Part shown: positions 26,891 through 35,014 of the stretch, one piece after another
How positions within the stretch are numbered: the first letter of the stretch is position 1
Layout of the letters: every line of letters begins with the position of its first letter
From: Actinomadura sp. NBRC 104425
GTDB taxonomy: Bacteria > Actinomycetota > Actinomycetes > Streptosporangiales > Streptosporangiaceae
NCBI RefSeq assembly: GCF_030269545.1
Contig: NZ_BSTN01000024.1
Coordinates: 21,871-85,870, forward strand
DNA length: 64,000 nucleotides
Direction of reading: 5' to 3'
Translations under genes and position numbers: made by a program
Notes under the pieces: model-generated
The model's database searches: none
Told to the model about the DNA's origin: nothing
The model's input: the letters and a program-made list of their open reading frames with translations, nothing else

Positions 26891-27358
26891 TCAGACGTCG
26901 CCGAACATCCGGCGCTTGTCGCTCTCCGGAGCGTCGAGGGTGCGCAGTGCGTAGCTCAGCGAGCCTTCCTCGTACGCGAAATGGGCCTTCATGACGGCCT
27001 TGATCTCGTTGATCTGCTCGAACAGCTGCTGCGGGGACGCCTCCGGGGAGTCCAGGCACCGCTGGAAGTCGGCGAGCAGCCGCGCGAGGACCCGGTGCTC
27101 GTGCCGCAGGCGCGTGATCGCGGGCTCCAGCTCCGGCATCCGCCTCAGCAGCGTCGGGAAGAAGTCGGCGTCCTCGCTGCGGTGATGGCTGCCCAGCGCG
27201 GAGCAGAAGGCCAGGCAGAAGTCGCGCAGGTCCGGCTTGAGCGCCTGGGCGCGGACGCCGGAGCGAAGCTGCCTGCGGGCGTCCTCCAGGGCCTTCTCCA
27301 GGCGGTGGTGGACGTTCTGCAACTCCAGGTGCCAGGCGAAGACGCGCTTACGTAGCAC
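26891..27358 (-). CDS. Hemerythrin HHE-domain protein
   Basis: This 155-residue helical protein carries metal-ligand histidine/glutamate patterns of the hemerythrin HHE family: W-H-LELQNVHH near residue 10, SHHRSEDADFFP near residue 57, LRHEHRVLARLL near residue 83, and AHFAYEEGSL near residue 130. Such di-iron proteins bind O2 or sense oxygen, NO or iron. The GTG at 27358 has a strong GAAGGAGGGG ribosome site. It overlaps the end of the PadR gene by 11 bases, so the two are co-expressed. Confidence 0.87.
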   Translation of the reverse strand: MLRKRVFAWHLELQNVHHRLEKALEDARRQLRSGVRAQALKPDLRDFCLAFCSALGSHHRSEDADFFPTLLRRMPELEPAITRLRHEHRVLARLLADFQRCLDSPEASPQQLFEQINEIKAVMKAHFAYEEGSLSYALRTLDAPESDKRRMFGDV

Positions 27359-27974
27359 GATGGGCCCCTCCTTCCGCGGGTCCGGCGGCGTCCGCGTCGC
27401 GCCGCCGGGCGTGCGTGTTCCTGCGGGTCCTCTCCTCGCGGATCAGCTCGGGAAGGCCCGACGCCAGTTCCCGATGCCAGGCGATCTCCGCCTGCAGCCG
27501 GACGATGCGGTGCCGCATCGCCAGAGACTCCGCCTTGGTCAGATAGCGGGCGACCGCCCCGGCATGCGCCTCGTACTCGGCGAGCATCGCCTCAAGGGCC
27601 TTGATCCGGGCCTCGATGGCGGGCGGCAGGTCGTCCAGCCGGTCCGGATCGAGCCTGGTGAGCACGAGGTCGAACGGGTCGGGTTTGACGACGATCTCGC
27701 GCAGCCCGCTCAGCCGCAGCGACGACAGCGCCCGCGCGCCGGCCTCGGTGATCCGCCAGACCTTGCGGTGCGGGTACGACCCGACCCGCTCCGTCCGCTC
27801 CTCTGCGATCAGCCCTTCCGCGGCGAGGCGTTTGATCGCCCCGTAGAGCCCGCCGATGGTGATGTCGGTCCACAGGTGGAGGTGCTCCTCCTCGGCCAGG
27901 CGCCGCAGCTGGTGGCCGTGCATCGGGCCGCGCTCGGACAGCGCCCCGAGAATGAAGACGCGTATGGACGACAC
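27348..27974 (-). CDS. PadR-family transcriptional regulator
   Basis: The 208-residue protein has the PadR winged helix at the N-terminus (FILGALSERGPMHGHQLRR and TIGGLYGAIKRLAAEGLI) and a C-terminal helical dimerisation region with a KAESLAMRHRIVRLQ segment. I begin at the GTG at 27974, which has a GGGAG ribosome site; an upstream in-frame extension to 28010 is less likely. It is the first gene of a pair with the hemerythrin gene and may sense a signal relayed through it. A near-perfect inverted repeat sits just upstream of the start. Confidence 0.88.
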   Translation of the reverse strand: MSSIRVFILGALSERGPMHGHQLRRLAEEEHLHLWTDITIGGLYGAIKRLAAEGLIAEERTERVGSYPHRKVWRITEAGARALSSLRLSGLREIVVKPDPFDLVLTRLDPDRLDDLPPAIEARIKALEAMLAEYEAHAGAVARYLTKAESLAMRHRIVRLQAEIAWHRELASGLPELIREERTRRNTHARRRDADAAGPAEGGAHRAT

Positions 27975-27977
27975 GCG

Positions 27978-27997
27978 ACTACTCCCGCAAGAGTACT
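27978..27997. promoter_or_regulatory. Candidate PadR operator
   Basis: The 20-base element ACTACTC-N6-GAGTACT has arms matching at six of seven positions and lies directly upstream of the PadR start. Its position over the likely promoter and ribosome site fits autorepression, which is common in the PadR family. The assignment is inferred from location and symmetry only. Confidence 0.45.
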
Positions 27998-28132
27998 CGC
28001 ATGCGGTCAAGCGCCTGAGCGATGCCGGCCGAAACGGGCGTGCTCGGGCCCGCGCGTGCCGCTACACACGTCCGCGCCCGCGCCGGGAAGGGCGGCGCGG
28101 GTGCGGACGTGCCGAGAGGTGAGTGGAGAAGA

Positions 28133-29431
28133 TCAGCGGGCTGCGGCGGCCGCCGCAGCCGCGGCTGCGTGCGGCAGGGCGTCGGTGATGCGTTCCAAGG
28201 CCCGGTCGTCGTGGGCGGCCGACAGGAACCACACCTCGTACGACGACGGCGGCAGGTAGACGCCGCGTTCCAGAGCGGCGTGGAAGAACGCCGCGTACGC
28301 CTTGGTGTCCTGGCGCTGGGCGGCGGCGAAGTCGCCGACGGCCTCGTCGGTGAAGAAGATCGAGAAGAGGTTGCCCGCCGTCTGCAGCCGGTGCGGGACG
28401 CCCTCCTTGGCCAGCGCCTCGGACGCCGCCGACGACACGATGCCGGCGGCCCGGTCGATCGCCGCGTACACCTCGTCGGTGGCGCCGCGCAGCGTGGCCA
28501 GCCCGGCGGCGGTGGCGAGCGGGTTCCCCGAGAGGGTGCCCGCCTGGTAGACGGGACCGGCCGGGGCGAGCCGGTCCATGATCTCGGCGCGGCCGCCGAA
28601 CGCGGCGGCGGGCAGCCCGCCGCCCATGACCTTGCCGAACGTCATCAGGTCGCCAGCCACGCCCTCCAGCCCGTACCAGCCGGAGCGGGACGCCCGGAAG
28701 CCGGTCAGCACCTCGTCAATGATCAGCAGCGCCCCGCTGCGCTCGCACAGCGACTTCAGCAGCGCGTTGAAGCCCTCCAGGGGCGGCACCACGCCCATGT
28801 TGCACGGCACCGCCTCGGTGATCACGCAGGCGATCTCGTGGCCGTGCTCGGCGAACGCCTGCTCCACGGCGGCGACGTCGTTGTACGGCAGCACGATCGT
28901 GTCGGCCGTGGCGGCGCCGGTCACCCCGGGCGTGTCGGGCAGCCCGAACGTGGCGACGCCCGAGCCCGCCGCGGCCAGCAGCGCGTCCACGTGCCCGTGG
29001 TAGCACCCGGCGAACTTGACCACCTTGGCACGGCCGGTGAAGCCGCGGGCCAGCCGGATCGCCGACATCGTCGCCTCGGTGCCGGAGTTGACCAGCCGCA
29101 CCTTCTCGACGGGCGCGCGGGCGACGATCTCCTCGGCCAGCTCCACCTCGGCGGGCGTGGGCGCGCCGTAGGAGGTGCCGCGCGCGGCCGCCTCCCGCAC
29201 CGCCTCCACCACGGCCGGATGCGCATGGCCGAGGATCAGCGGCCCCCACGAGCAGACCAGGTCCACGTACTCGGTGCCGTCGGCGTCGATGAGGTACGGG
29301 CCGCGCCCGGCGGTCATGAAGCGGGGGGTCCCGCCCACCGCGCCGAAGGCCCGCACCGGAGAGTTCACTCCGCCCGGAATCACCCGGTTCGCACGGTCGA
29401 ACAGCCCTTGGGAGTATCGGATGTCGGTCAC
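28133..29431 (-). CDS. hemL: Glutamate-1-semialdehyde 2,1-aminomutase (HemL)
   Basis: HemL converts glutamate-1-semialdehyde to 5-aminolevulinate, the second step of C5-pathway tetrapyrrole synthesis after HemA. The 432-residue PLP enzyme shows VIPGGVNSPVRAF at the N-terminus, LVNSGTEATMSAIRLARG near residue 122, and the PLP lysine in MTFGKVMGGGLPAAA near residue 268. The C-terminus ends in an unusual run of ten or so alanines. The start is GTG. It is separated from the hemACDB block by a kinase-like gene and a primase-like gene. Confidence 0.96.
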   Translation of the reverse strand: MTDIRYSQGLFDRANRVIPGGVNSPVRAFGAVGGTPRFMTAGRGPYLIDADGTEYVDLVCSWGPLILGHAHPAVVEAVREAAARGTSYGAPTPAEVELAEEIVARAPVEKVRLVNSGTEATMSAIRLARGFTGRAKVVKFAGCYHGHVDALLAAAGSGVATFGLPDTPGVTGAATADTIVLPYNDVAAVEQAFAEHGHEIACVITEAVPCNMGVVPPLEGFNALLKSLCERSGALLIIDEVLTGFRASRSGWYGLEGVAGDLMTFGKVMGGGLPAAAFGGRAEIMDRLAPAGPVYQAGTLSGNPLATAAGLATLRGATDEVYAAIDRAAGIVSSAASEALAKEGVPHRLQTAGNLFSIFFTDEAVGDFAAAQRQDTKAYAAFFHAALERGVYLPPSSYEVWFLSAAHDDRALERITDALPHAAAAAAAAAAR

Positions 29432-29577
29432 CGGTACAGTCTCTCAGTTGCAGTTTGGCGACTCGGCTTGACCCGGCCCGTTTGCTGCCGATATTCCACC
29501 AAGTACGCGGTGCCGGAGCGGACGGACGGCGCCGCGGATTCACCGGCACCGGCCGTAAGCGGACCTATTCGAAAGGG

Positions 29578-31317
29578 ATGGCGCGCCAAGTGGTTGACGG
29601 CTGGACGGTCCCGGGCTTCACCCACGTGCGGGAGCTGGGCGGTGGCGCCTCGGGCCGGGTGGTGCTGGCGGTTGACGACGTGACCCAGACCAAGGTCGCC
29701 ATCAAATACCTCGACCGGAGGCTGGACGGGAACGAGGCGTTCCTGTCGCGGTTCCGGCTCGCGGCCCGCCGGCTCGCCCAGATCGAGGACCCCAACCTGG
29801 TGGACTTCTACGACTTCGTGGAGGCGCCGCACGGTGGGGCCGCGATCGTCATGGAATGGGTGGACGGCGTCAGCCTGCGCCGGGTGGTGGACGCCCAGGG
29901 TCCCACCGGGCCGCTGGCCGCGCTGTCCATGCTGGGCGGCGTGCTGGTGGGCCTGGCCGCGGCGCACGCCAAGGACCTGGTGCACGGGTCGCTGCGCCCG
30001 GCCAACGTGCTGGTGGACGGCGAAGGCAACGGACGCCTGGTCGACCTGGCGCTGACCCCGCCCGGCTCCGAGGCGCAGAGCGGCCCGGTCTACGCGGCGC
30101 CCGAGCTGTGGGACGGCGCGGCCGCCGGCCAGGCCAGCGACATCTACGCGGCCACCGCCATCTTCTACGAGTGCCTGACCGGGCACCCGCCGTACTCCGG
30201 GCGCAGCCAGTCCGCGCTGGCCAAGGCGCACCGCGAGGCGCCGATCCCGGCCGACGAGGTGCCCGGGCCGCTGCGCGACCTGATCCTGACCGGCCTGGCC
30301 AAAAAGCCCTCGGAGCGGCCCTCGTCGGCCGCCGACTTCCTGGGCGCGGTGGAGGAGGCCGCCGTCGCCGCGTACGGGCCCGCCTGGGAGGCGCAGGGCC
30401 GCAGCCGCATGACCGAGCTGGTGAAGCAGACGCAGGCCCTGCCCGAGCCGGCCCCGTCCCGCGGCGGGAGCCGCGCCCCGGCCGCGGCGCCGGCCGCCAA
30501 GCGCGGCGGCCGCGGACGGCTGGTGGCCGCGGTGGTCGCGGGCGTGGTGGTCGTGGGCGGCGCGGGAGGCGCCGCGCTCGCGTTCGGCAGCGGTGACGAC
30601 GGCAAGAAGGCGGTGCAGCCGCCGCCGTCCCCGGCGACGTCCGGCACGCCGACTCCGGCCCTGCCCGCCGGTCCCGGGCCGGTGAACCCGGCGGCCGCGG
30701 CGGCGCTGGCCGCCCAGGTCGAGCAGGCCGTGGCGCGCACCCCGACCGGCGCGTTCAGCTACCGGCGCACGGGCGGCTCGGCGATCAAAGCGCAGGGGTC
30801 GTTCGCGCAGGCGACCGCGGCCTCGCCCTCGTACCAGATGTCGGTGTCCGGGCAGGGCGCGAACGTGCGGCGCACCGCCCAGGCGCGGCTGGTGGCCGAC
30901 ACCACGTACCTGCGGTCGCGCAACACGTGGCGGCCCGCCGGCAACAATGCGCGGACGCGCGGCTATGTCAACCTGGTGTCGCACGTGCGGTGGAGCAGCT
31001 CGGTGTCGAACGTGACGACCCTGCTGCGCACGAGCACGTCCCTGCGCAAGACGAACGCTACGACCTACCAGGGGACGGTTCCGCTGGCGCGGCTGTCGCA
31101 GGCGCCCGGGCTGGGCCCCCTGTACGCGGAGGTGGCCAGGACGACGGGCGCCCAGCAGGTGACGTTCGTGATGCAGTTCGACGGCGCGATGCGTCCCCTG
31201 CAGGTACGGGTGAGGGCCGCGGGCCCCGGCGCCAAGCCCCGCTCCCAGCTGCTGCACACCAGCTACTCGCGGTGGGGGCAGAAGGTCTCGATCACCGCCC
31301 CTCGCGGCGCGGGCTGA
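29578..31317 (+). CDS. Transmembrane kinase-like protein, probable pseudokinase
   Basis: The 579-residue protein has a protein-kinase fold at residues 14-260, one transmembrane helix (about 314-336) and a Pro-rich spacer. An extracellular domain of about 200 residues follows, resembling LppX/LprG-type lipid-binding modules. The glycine loop LGGGASGRVV and the VAIK lysine (43) are kept. The catalytic motif reads HGSLRPAN instead of HRDxKxxN, the DFG motif reads DLA, and the helix-C glutamate is replaced by alanine. It is therefore probably inactive as a kinase and works as a binder or scaffold. The ATG at 29578 has a GAAAGGG ribosome site; an upstream start at 29455 is not supported. Confidence 0.85.
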   Translation: MARQVVDGWTVPGFTHVRELGGGASGRVVLAVDDVTQTKVAIKYLDRRLDGNEAFLSRFRLAARRLAQIEDPNLVDFYDFVEAPHGGAAIVMEWVDGVSLRRVVDAQGPTGPLAALSMLGGVLVGLAAAHAKDLVHGSLRPANVLVDGEGNGRLVDLALTPPGSEAQSGPVYAAPELWDGAAAGQASDIYAATAIFYECLTGHPPYSGRSQSALAKAHREAPIPADEVPGPLRDLILTGLAKKPSERPSSAADFLGAVEEAAVAAYGPAWEAQGRSRMTELVKQTQALPEPAPSRGGSRAPAAAPAAKRGGRGRLVAAVVAGVVVVGGAGGAALAFGSGDDGKKAVQPPPSPATSGTPTPALPAGPGPVNPAAAAALAAQVEQAVARTPTGAFSYRRTGGSAIKAQGSFAQATAASPSYQMSVSGQGANVRRTAQARLVADTTYLRSRNTWRPAGNNARTRGYVNLVSHVRWSSSVSNVTTLLRTSTSLRKTNATTYQGTVPLARLSQAPGLGPLYAEVARTTGAQQVTFVMQFDGAMRPLQVRVRAAGPGAKPRSQLLHTSYSRWGQKVSITAPRGAG

Positions 31318-31402
31318 CCCTGAAACCCCTGCCGGAGCCGCCCCGCGGGCCCCTCAAGGCCACCCCGGGTCCCGCGCACGGCTCCCAGGGGCCGCGCACG
31401 GT

Positions 31403-32074
31403 TCAGACGGCCTCACAGCTGTCGGAGAGGACCTCCAGCAGCCGCAGCGGGTCGGGCAGCGGGGAACCGTCCGGCGGACGCACCCAGGTCACCTCACGCC
31501 CGTACGGGAGCACCGAGGGCGGCGCCACCACATAGCTGTCGCGGCAATGCCAGCGCATGCCGGGCGTCTCGGCCACCGTCTCGGGGAAGCAGTCCAGGTG
31601 GCACGACCACCACTCGTCCTCGTCCACGGGCGCGCCGCGGGTGGCCACGAAGAACAGGTACCGGTCGTCGCCCATCGACGCCACGGGGCCGACCGGCAGC
31701 CCCTCCTGGGCGATGCGCGACAGGGCCAGCACCCCGGCGGCGGCGGGCACGTCGAACACGTCGAAGACCCGGCCGGTCGGCAGGATGATGTTGGCGTCGG
31801 GACGTTCGCTCCACCAGCGGTTCAGCACCTCGACGTCGACGCTGGCCTGCATCGCCCACGTGGCCGCCACCGGGTGCGCCGCCGGGTCGGGACACCCGAT
31901 ACGGTCGCACGAACAGGCCCGGTCGCCGCCGCCCGGATGCGCACCCGGACTGCAGGGCCACCCCAGCCCCGCGTAGTCGCGCGCCGCCGCCGCCATGTCG
32001 CGCTCGCGCTGGCGTTTGCCCGCCTGCCGCCTACGGGCCTTGCCCCGTCGTTTCCCGCCGGTGACCGCCAGCAT
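31403..32074 (-). CDS. Bifunctional DNA primase/polymerase (prim-pol) N-terminal-like protein
   Basis: This 223-residue protein resembles the prim-pol domain of archaeo-eukaryotic primases found as stand-alone actinobacterial proteins. It has a basic N-terminus (about residues 7-25), a cysteine-rich segment (WPCSPGAHP then CSCDRIGCPDPAAHP, residues 40-68) and the family block NIILPTGRVFDVFDVP near residue 95. No helicase domain follows. Whether it makes primers is unknown. It has a GAGGGGG ribosome site and lies downstream of hemB on the same strand, 213 bases away. Confidence 0.7.
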   Translation of the reverse strand: MLAVTGGKRRGKARRRQAGKRQRERDMAAAARDYAGLGWPCSPGAHPGGGDRACSCDRIGCPDPAAHPVAATWAMQASVDVEVLNRWWSERPDANIILPTGRVFDVFDVPAAAGVLALSRIAQEGLPVGPVASMGDDRYLFFVATRGAPVDEDEWWSCHLDCFPETVAETPGMRWHCRDSYVVAPPSVLPYGREVTWVRPPDGSPLPDPLRLLEVLSDSCEAV

Positions 32075-32287
32075 GATGCCCCCTCACCCAACGCCGTACA
32101 CGGGCCGTTGCTATCGATGATGCCGCTCACGCCGGAAGGCGGAGACAGCAACCCCCCGCAAACGACCCCAATTGACTAGGCAGGCCTCACCTGGCGGGTA
32201 GCCGGGCCCGGGAGCACGGGCCCAAGGACGCCCGCGCCCCTGGGCTCTCTTGGGCCCAGTGCACGGCGCGCCCGAGGGCGCCGGGGC

Positions 32288-33277
32288 TCAGCGGTGGCGC
32301 AGGCGGCGGGCCACCTCGGTCGCCCAGTAGGTGAGGATGATGTCGGCGCCGGCCCGGCGGATCGACACCAGCGACTCGTCGATGGTGCGCTCGCGGTCCA
32401 GCCAGCCCTTCTCCGCGGCCGCCTCGATCATCGCGTACTCGCCGCTGACCTGGTAGGCGGCCACCGGCACCTGCACCGCGTCGCGCACGCGACGCACGAT
32501 GTCCAGGTAGGGGCCGGCGGGCTTGACCATCACCATGTCGGCGCCCTCCTCCAAGTCCAGCAGCACCTCGCGCAGCGCCTCCTCGGCGTTGGCCGGGTCC
32601 TGCTGGTGGGACGAGCGGTCGCCGAACTGCGGCGCGCACTCGGCGGCGTCGCGGAACGGGCCGTAGTACGCCGAGGCGTACTTGGCCGAGTACGCCATGA
32701 TCGCCACGTCCCGGTAGCCCGCGGCGTCCAGCGCCGAGCGGATCGCGCCGACCTGGCCGTCCATCATGCCGGACGGCGCCACCACCGCGGCCCCGGCGTC
32801 GGCCTGCGCCACCGCGATGGAGGCGTACCGCTCCAGGGTGGCGTCGTTGTCGATCTCACCGCCGGGGGTGAGCAGGCCGCAGTGCCCGTGGTCGGTGTAC
32901 TCGTCCAGGCACAGGTCGGTCATGACGACCACGGCGTCGCCCAGGTCGGAGGTCAGGTCGCGCAGCGCCAGCTGGACGATTCCGGCCGGGTCGTCGGCGG
33001 CCGAGCCGGTGCCGTCCTTGACCGCGGGGATACCGAAAAGGATCAGCCCGCCGACGCCGGCCTCGGCCGCCTCGTGCGCGGCCTTGCGCAGGCTGTCGCG
33101 GGTGTGCTGGACGACGCCGGGCATGGACGGCACCGGCTGCGGCTCGGACACGCCCTCCTTGACGAACATCGGCAGCACCAGGTCCGCCGGGGCGAGCCGG
33201 TGCTCGGCCACCAGGCGGCGCAGCGCGGGGGTGCGGCGCAGCCGCCGGGGCCTGGCGACGGGGAACTGTGCGGACAT
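32288..33277 (-). CDS. hemB: Delta-aminolevulinic acid dehydratase / porphobilinogen synthase (HemB)
   Basis: HemB condenses two 5-aminolevulinate molecules to porphobilinogen. The 329-residue protein has both active-site lysines, in AYSAKYASAYYGPFRDA (near residue 200) and MVMVKPAGPYLD (near residue 254). The metal-binding stretch reads DLCLDEYTDHGHCG. This keeps the first and last cysteine of the zinc type but has Asp in place of the middle one, a mixed form. A GGAGGAG ribosome site precedes the ATG. It is the last gene of the rex-hemACDB series. Confidence 0.96.
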   Translation of the reverse strand: MSAQFPVARPRRLRRTPALRRLVAEHRLAPADLVLPMFVKEGVSEPQPVPSMPGVVQHTRDSLRKAAHEAAEAGVGGLILFGIPAVKDGTGSAADDPAGIVQLALRDLTSDLGDAVVVMTDLCLDEYTDHGHCGLLTPGGEIDNDATLERYASIAVAQADAGAAVVAPSGMMDGQVGAIRSALDAAGYRDVAIMAYSAKYASAYYGPFRDAAECAPQFGDRSSHQQDPANAEEALREVLLDLEEGADMVMVKPAGPYLDIVRRVRDAVQVPVAAYQVSGEYAMIEAAAEKGWLDRERTIDESLVSIRRAGADIILTYWATEVARRLRHR

Positions 33278-33340
33278 CTTCTCCTCCAGGGCCGCGGGAC
33301 GGCGTCCGGCGGCCCGGGCTCGACGGGTGGGCCGGGGCGG

Positions 33341-35014
33341 CTACCTGCGGCGGCGCGCACCCCGGCGCATCTGGCTCGGCTTGCGCAGCGGCGCGCCCGA
33401 CTCGATCTGGGCCGCCCTGCGGTTGGCACCGTACTCGGCCAGCGCCTCGGCCAGGGCCGAGACCGACGGCTTGGGCGCCATCACGTCCACGCGCAGCCCG
33501 TACTCCTCGGCGGTGCGGGCGGTCTGCGGGCCGATGCAGGCGATCACCGTGACGTTGTGCGGCTTGCCCGCGATGCCGATCAGGTTCTTCACCGTGGACG
33601 AGGAGGTGAACAGCACCGCGTCGAACCCGCCGCCCTTGATCGCCTCGCGGATCGGGGCGGGCGGCGGCGCGGCCCGCACGGTGCGGTAGGCGGTGACGTC
33701 CTCGCACTCCCAGCCCAGCTCGGTCAGCCCGGCGATCAGCGTGTCGGTGGCGATGTCGGCGCGCGGCAGCAGCACCCGGTTGATCGGGTCCAGGTCCTCG
33801 TCGTAGGGCGGCCACACCTTGACCAGGCCCTCGCTGGACTGCTGCCCGGCCGGCACCAGGTCGGGCTGCACGCCGAACTCCACCAGCGCCTTGGCGGTCT
33901 GCTCGCCGACGGCGGCGACCTTCAGCCCGGCGAACGCGCGGGCGTCCAGCCCGTAGGCGGCGAACTTCTCGCGGATGGCCCGCACGGCGTTGGTGGAGGT
34001 GAACACCACCCACTCGTAGCGGCCGGTGACCAGGCCCTTGACGGCCCGCTCCATCTGCTGCGGGGTGCGCGGCGGCTCCACCGAGATCGTGGGGACCTCC
34101 TCGGGCACCGCGCCGTACTCGCGCAGCTGCTCCGACAGCGAGGCGGCCTGTTCCTTGGTGCGCGGCACCAGCACCCGCCAGCCGAACAGCGGCTTGGTCT
34201 CGAACCACGACAGGGTGTCGCGGCGGCGCACCACGTCCCCCACGATGATCATCGCGGGGGACTCCATGCCCTTGGTGTCGGCGGCCAGCCGCTGCAGGGT
34301 GGACACCACGGTCTCCTGCTCGGTGGTGGTGCCCAGGCTGGTCATCGCGGCGGGCGTGGTGTCGGGGCGGCCGACCGCCATCAGCCCCTTGGCGACCTCG
34401 CCGACGGCGCCCTCGGCGCCGAGGATCACGAGCGTGACGTCGGGTGCGGCGAACCGCTCCCAGTCGACGCCGCCGCCCGAGGCGTCGACGATCCGCACCT
34501 CGCGGTGGTCGGGGTCGGTCAGCGGGATGCCCGCGTAGCCGGGCACGCCGGTCACGGCCGACACCCCTGGGACGATCTCGAACGCGACGCCCGCCTCGGC
34601 CAGCGCGTCGCCCTCGGCGGCCAGGTTGCAGCCCAGCCCGGGGTCGCCGTGGAACAGCCGGACCACGTAGGCGCCCTCGCGGGCGGCGCGCACCGCGGCC
34701 TCGACGGGGTCGGTCTCGGCGGTGTCGGCGACCTCCACGTCCGGGCGGCAGTGCGCGAGGATCTCCGCCGGGCAGTGGGCCCGGTTGACGACGACCAGGT
34801 CGGCGCGCTCCAGCGCGGCGACGGCGCGCAGCGTCAGCAGGCCCGGGTCGCCCGGGCCCATGCCGACCAGCGCGACGCGGCCGGGGTCGGCCGTCTTGTC
34901 CTCGGCCCGCTCGCCGGTCCGCTCGCCGGTCTTGCCGGCGGCATCGCTCTTACCGGCCGGGTCGGCGCCGGCCGGAACGGTCGCGGTGACCGCGGTCTGC
35001 TCATCGGGGTTCAA
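33341..35014 (-). CDS. hemD: Uroporphyrinogen-III synthase fused to SUMT-like domain (HemD)
   Basis: The 557-residue protein is a fusion. Residues about 46-265 resemble uroporphyrinogen-III C-methyltransferase (GRVALVGMGPGDPGLLTLRA near the start, then VPGVSAVTGVPGYAGIPLT). Residues about 283-535 are uroporphyrinogen-III synthase (GWRVLVPRTKEQA, FTSTNAVRAI, VLFTSSSTVKNL), which cyclises hydroxymethylbilane. The usual methyltransferase motif RLKGGDPFxFGRGGEE reads VVRLFHGDPGLGCNLAAEG, so that domain is probably impaired. The first 45 residues are low complexity. The TTG start at 35014 overlaps hemC by 14 bases and has a GGGGGAA ribosome site. Confidence 0.92.
   Translation of the reverse strand: MNPDEQTAVTATVPAGADPAGKSDAAGKTGERTGERAEDKTADPGRVALVGMGPGDPGLLTLRAVAALERADLVVVNRAHCPAEILAHCRPDVEVADTAETDPVEAAVRAAREGAYVVRLFHGDPGLGCNLAAEGDALAEAGVAFEIVPGVSAVTGVPGYAGIPLTDPDHREVRIVDASGGGVDWERFAAPDVTLVILGAEGAVGEVAKGLMAVGRPDTTPAAMTSLGTTTEQETVVSTLQRLAADTKGMESPAMIIVGDVVRRRDTLSWFETKPLFGWRVLVPRTKEQAASLSEQLREYGAVPEEVPTISVEPPRTPQQMERAVKGLVTGRYEWVVFTSTNAVRAIREKFAAYGLDARAFAGLKVAAVGEQTAKALVEFGVQPDLVPAGQQSSEGLVKVWPPYDEDLDPINRVLLPRADIATDTLIAGLTELGWECEDVTAYRTVRAAPPPAPIREAIKGGGFDAVLFTSSSTVKNLIGIAGKPHNVTVIACIGPQTARTAEEYGLRVDVMAPKPSVSALAEALAEYGANRRAAQIESGAPLRKPSQMRRGARRRR

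Noticed and set aside
29455..29577. Upstream extension of the pseudokinase reading frame
   Set aside because: The added 41 residues are not kinase-like, overlap the hemL promoter region, and the ATG at 29578 has a good ribosome site.
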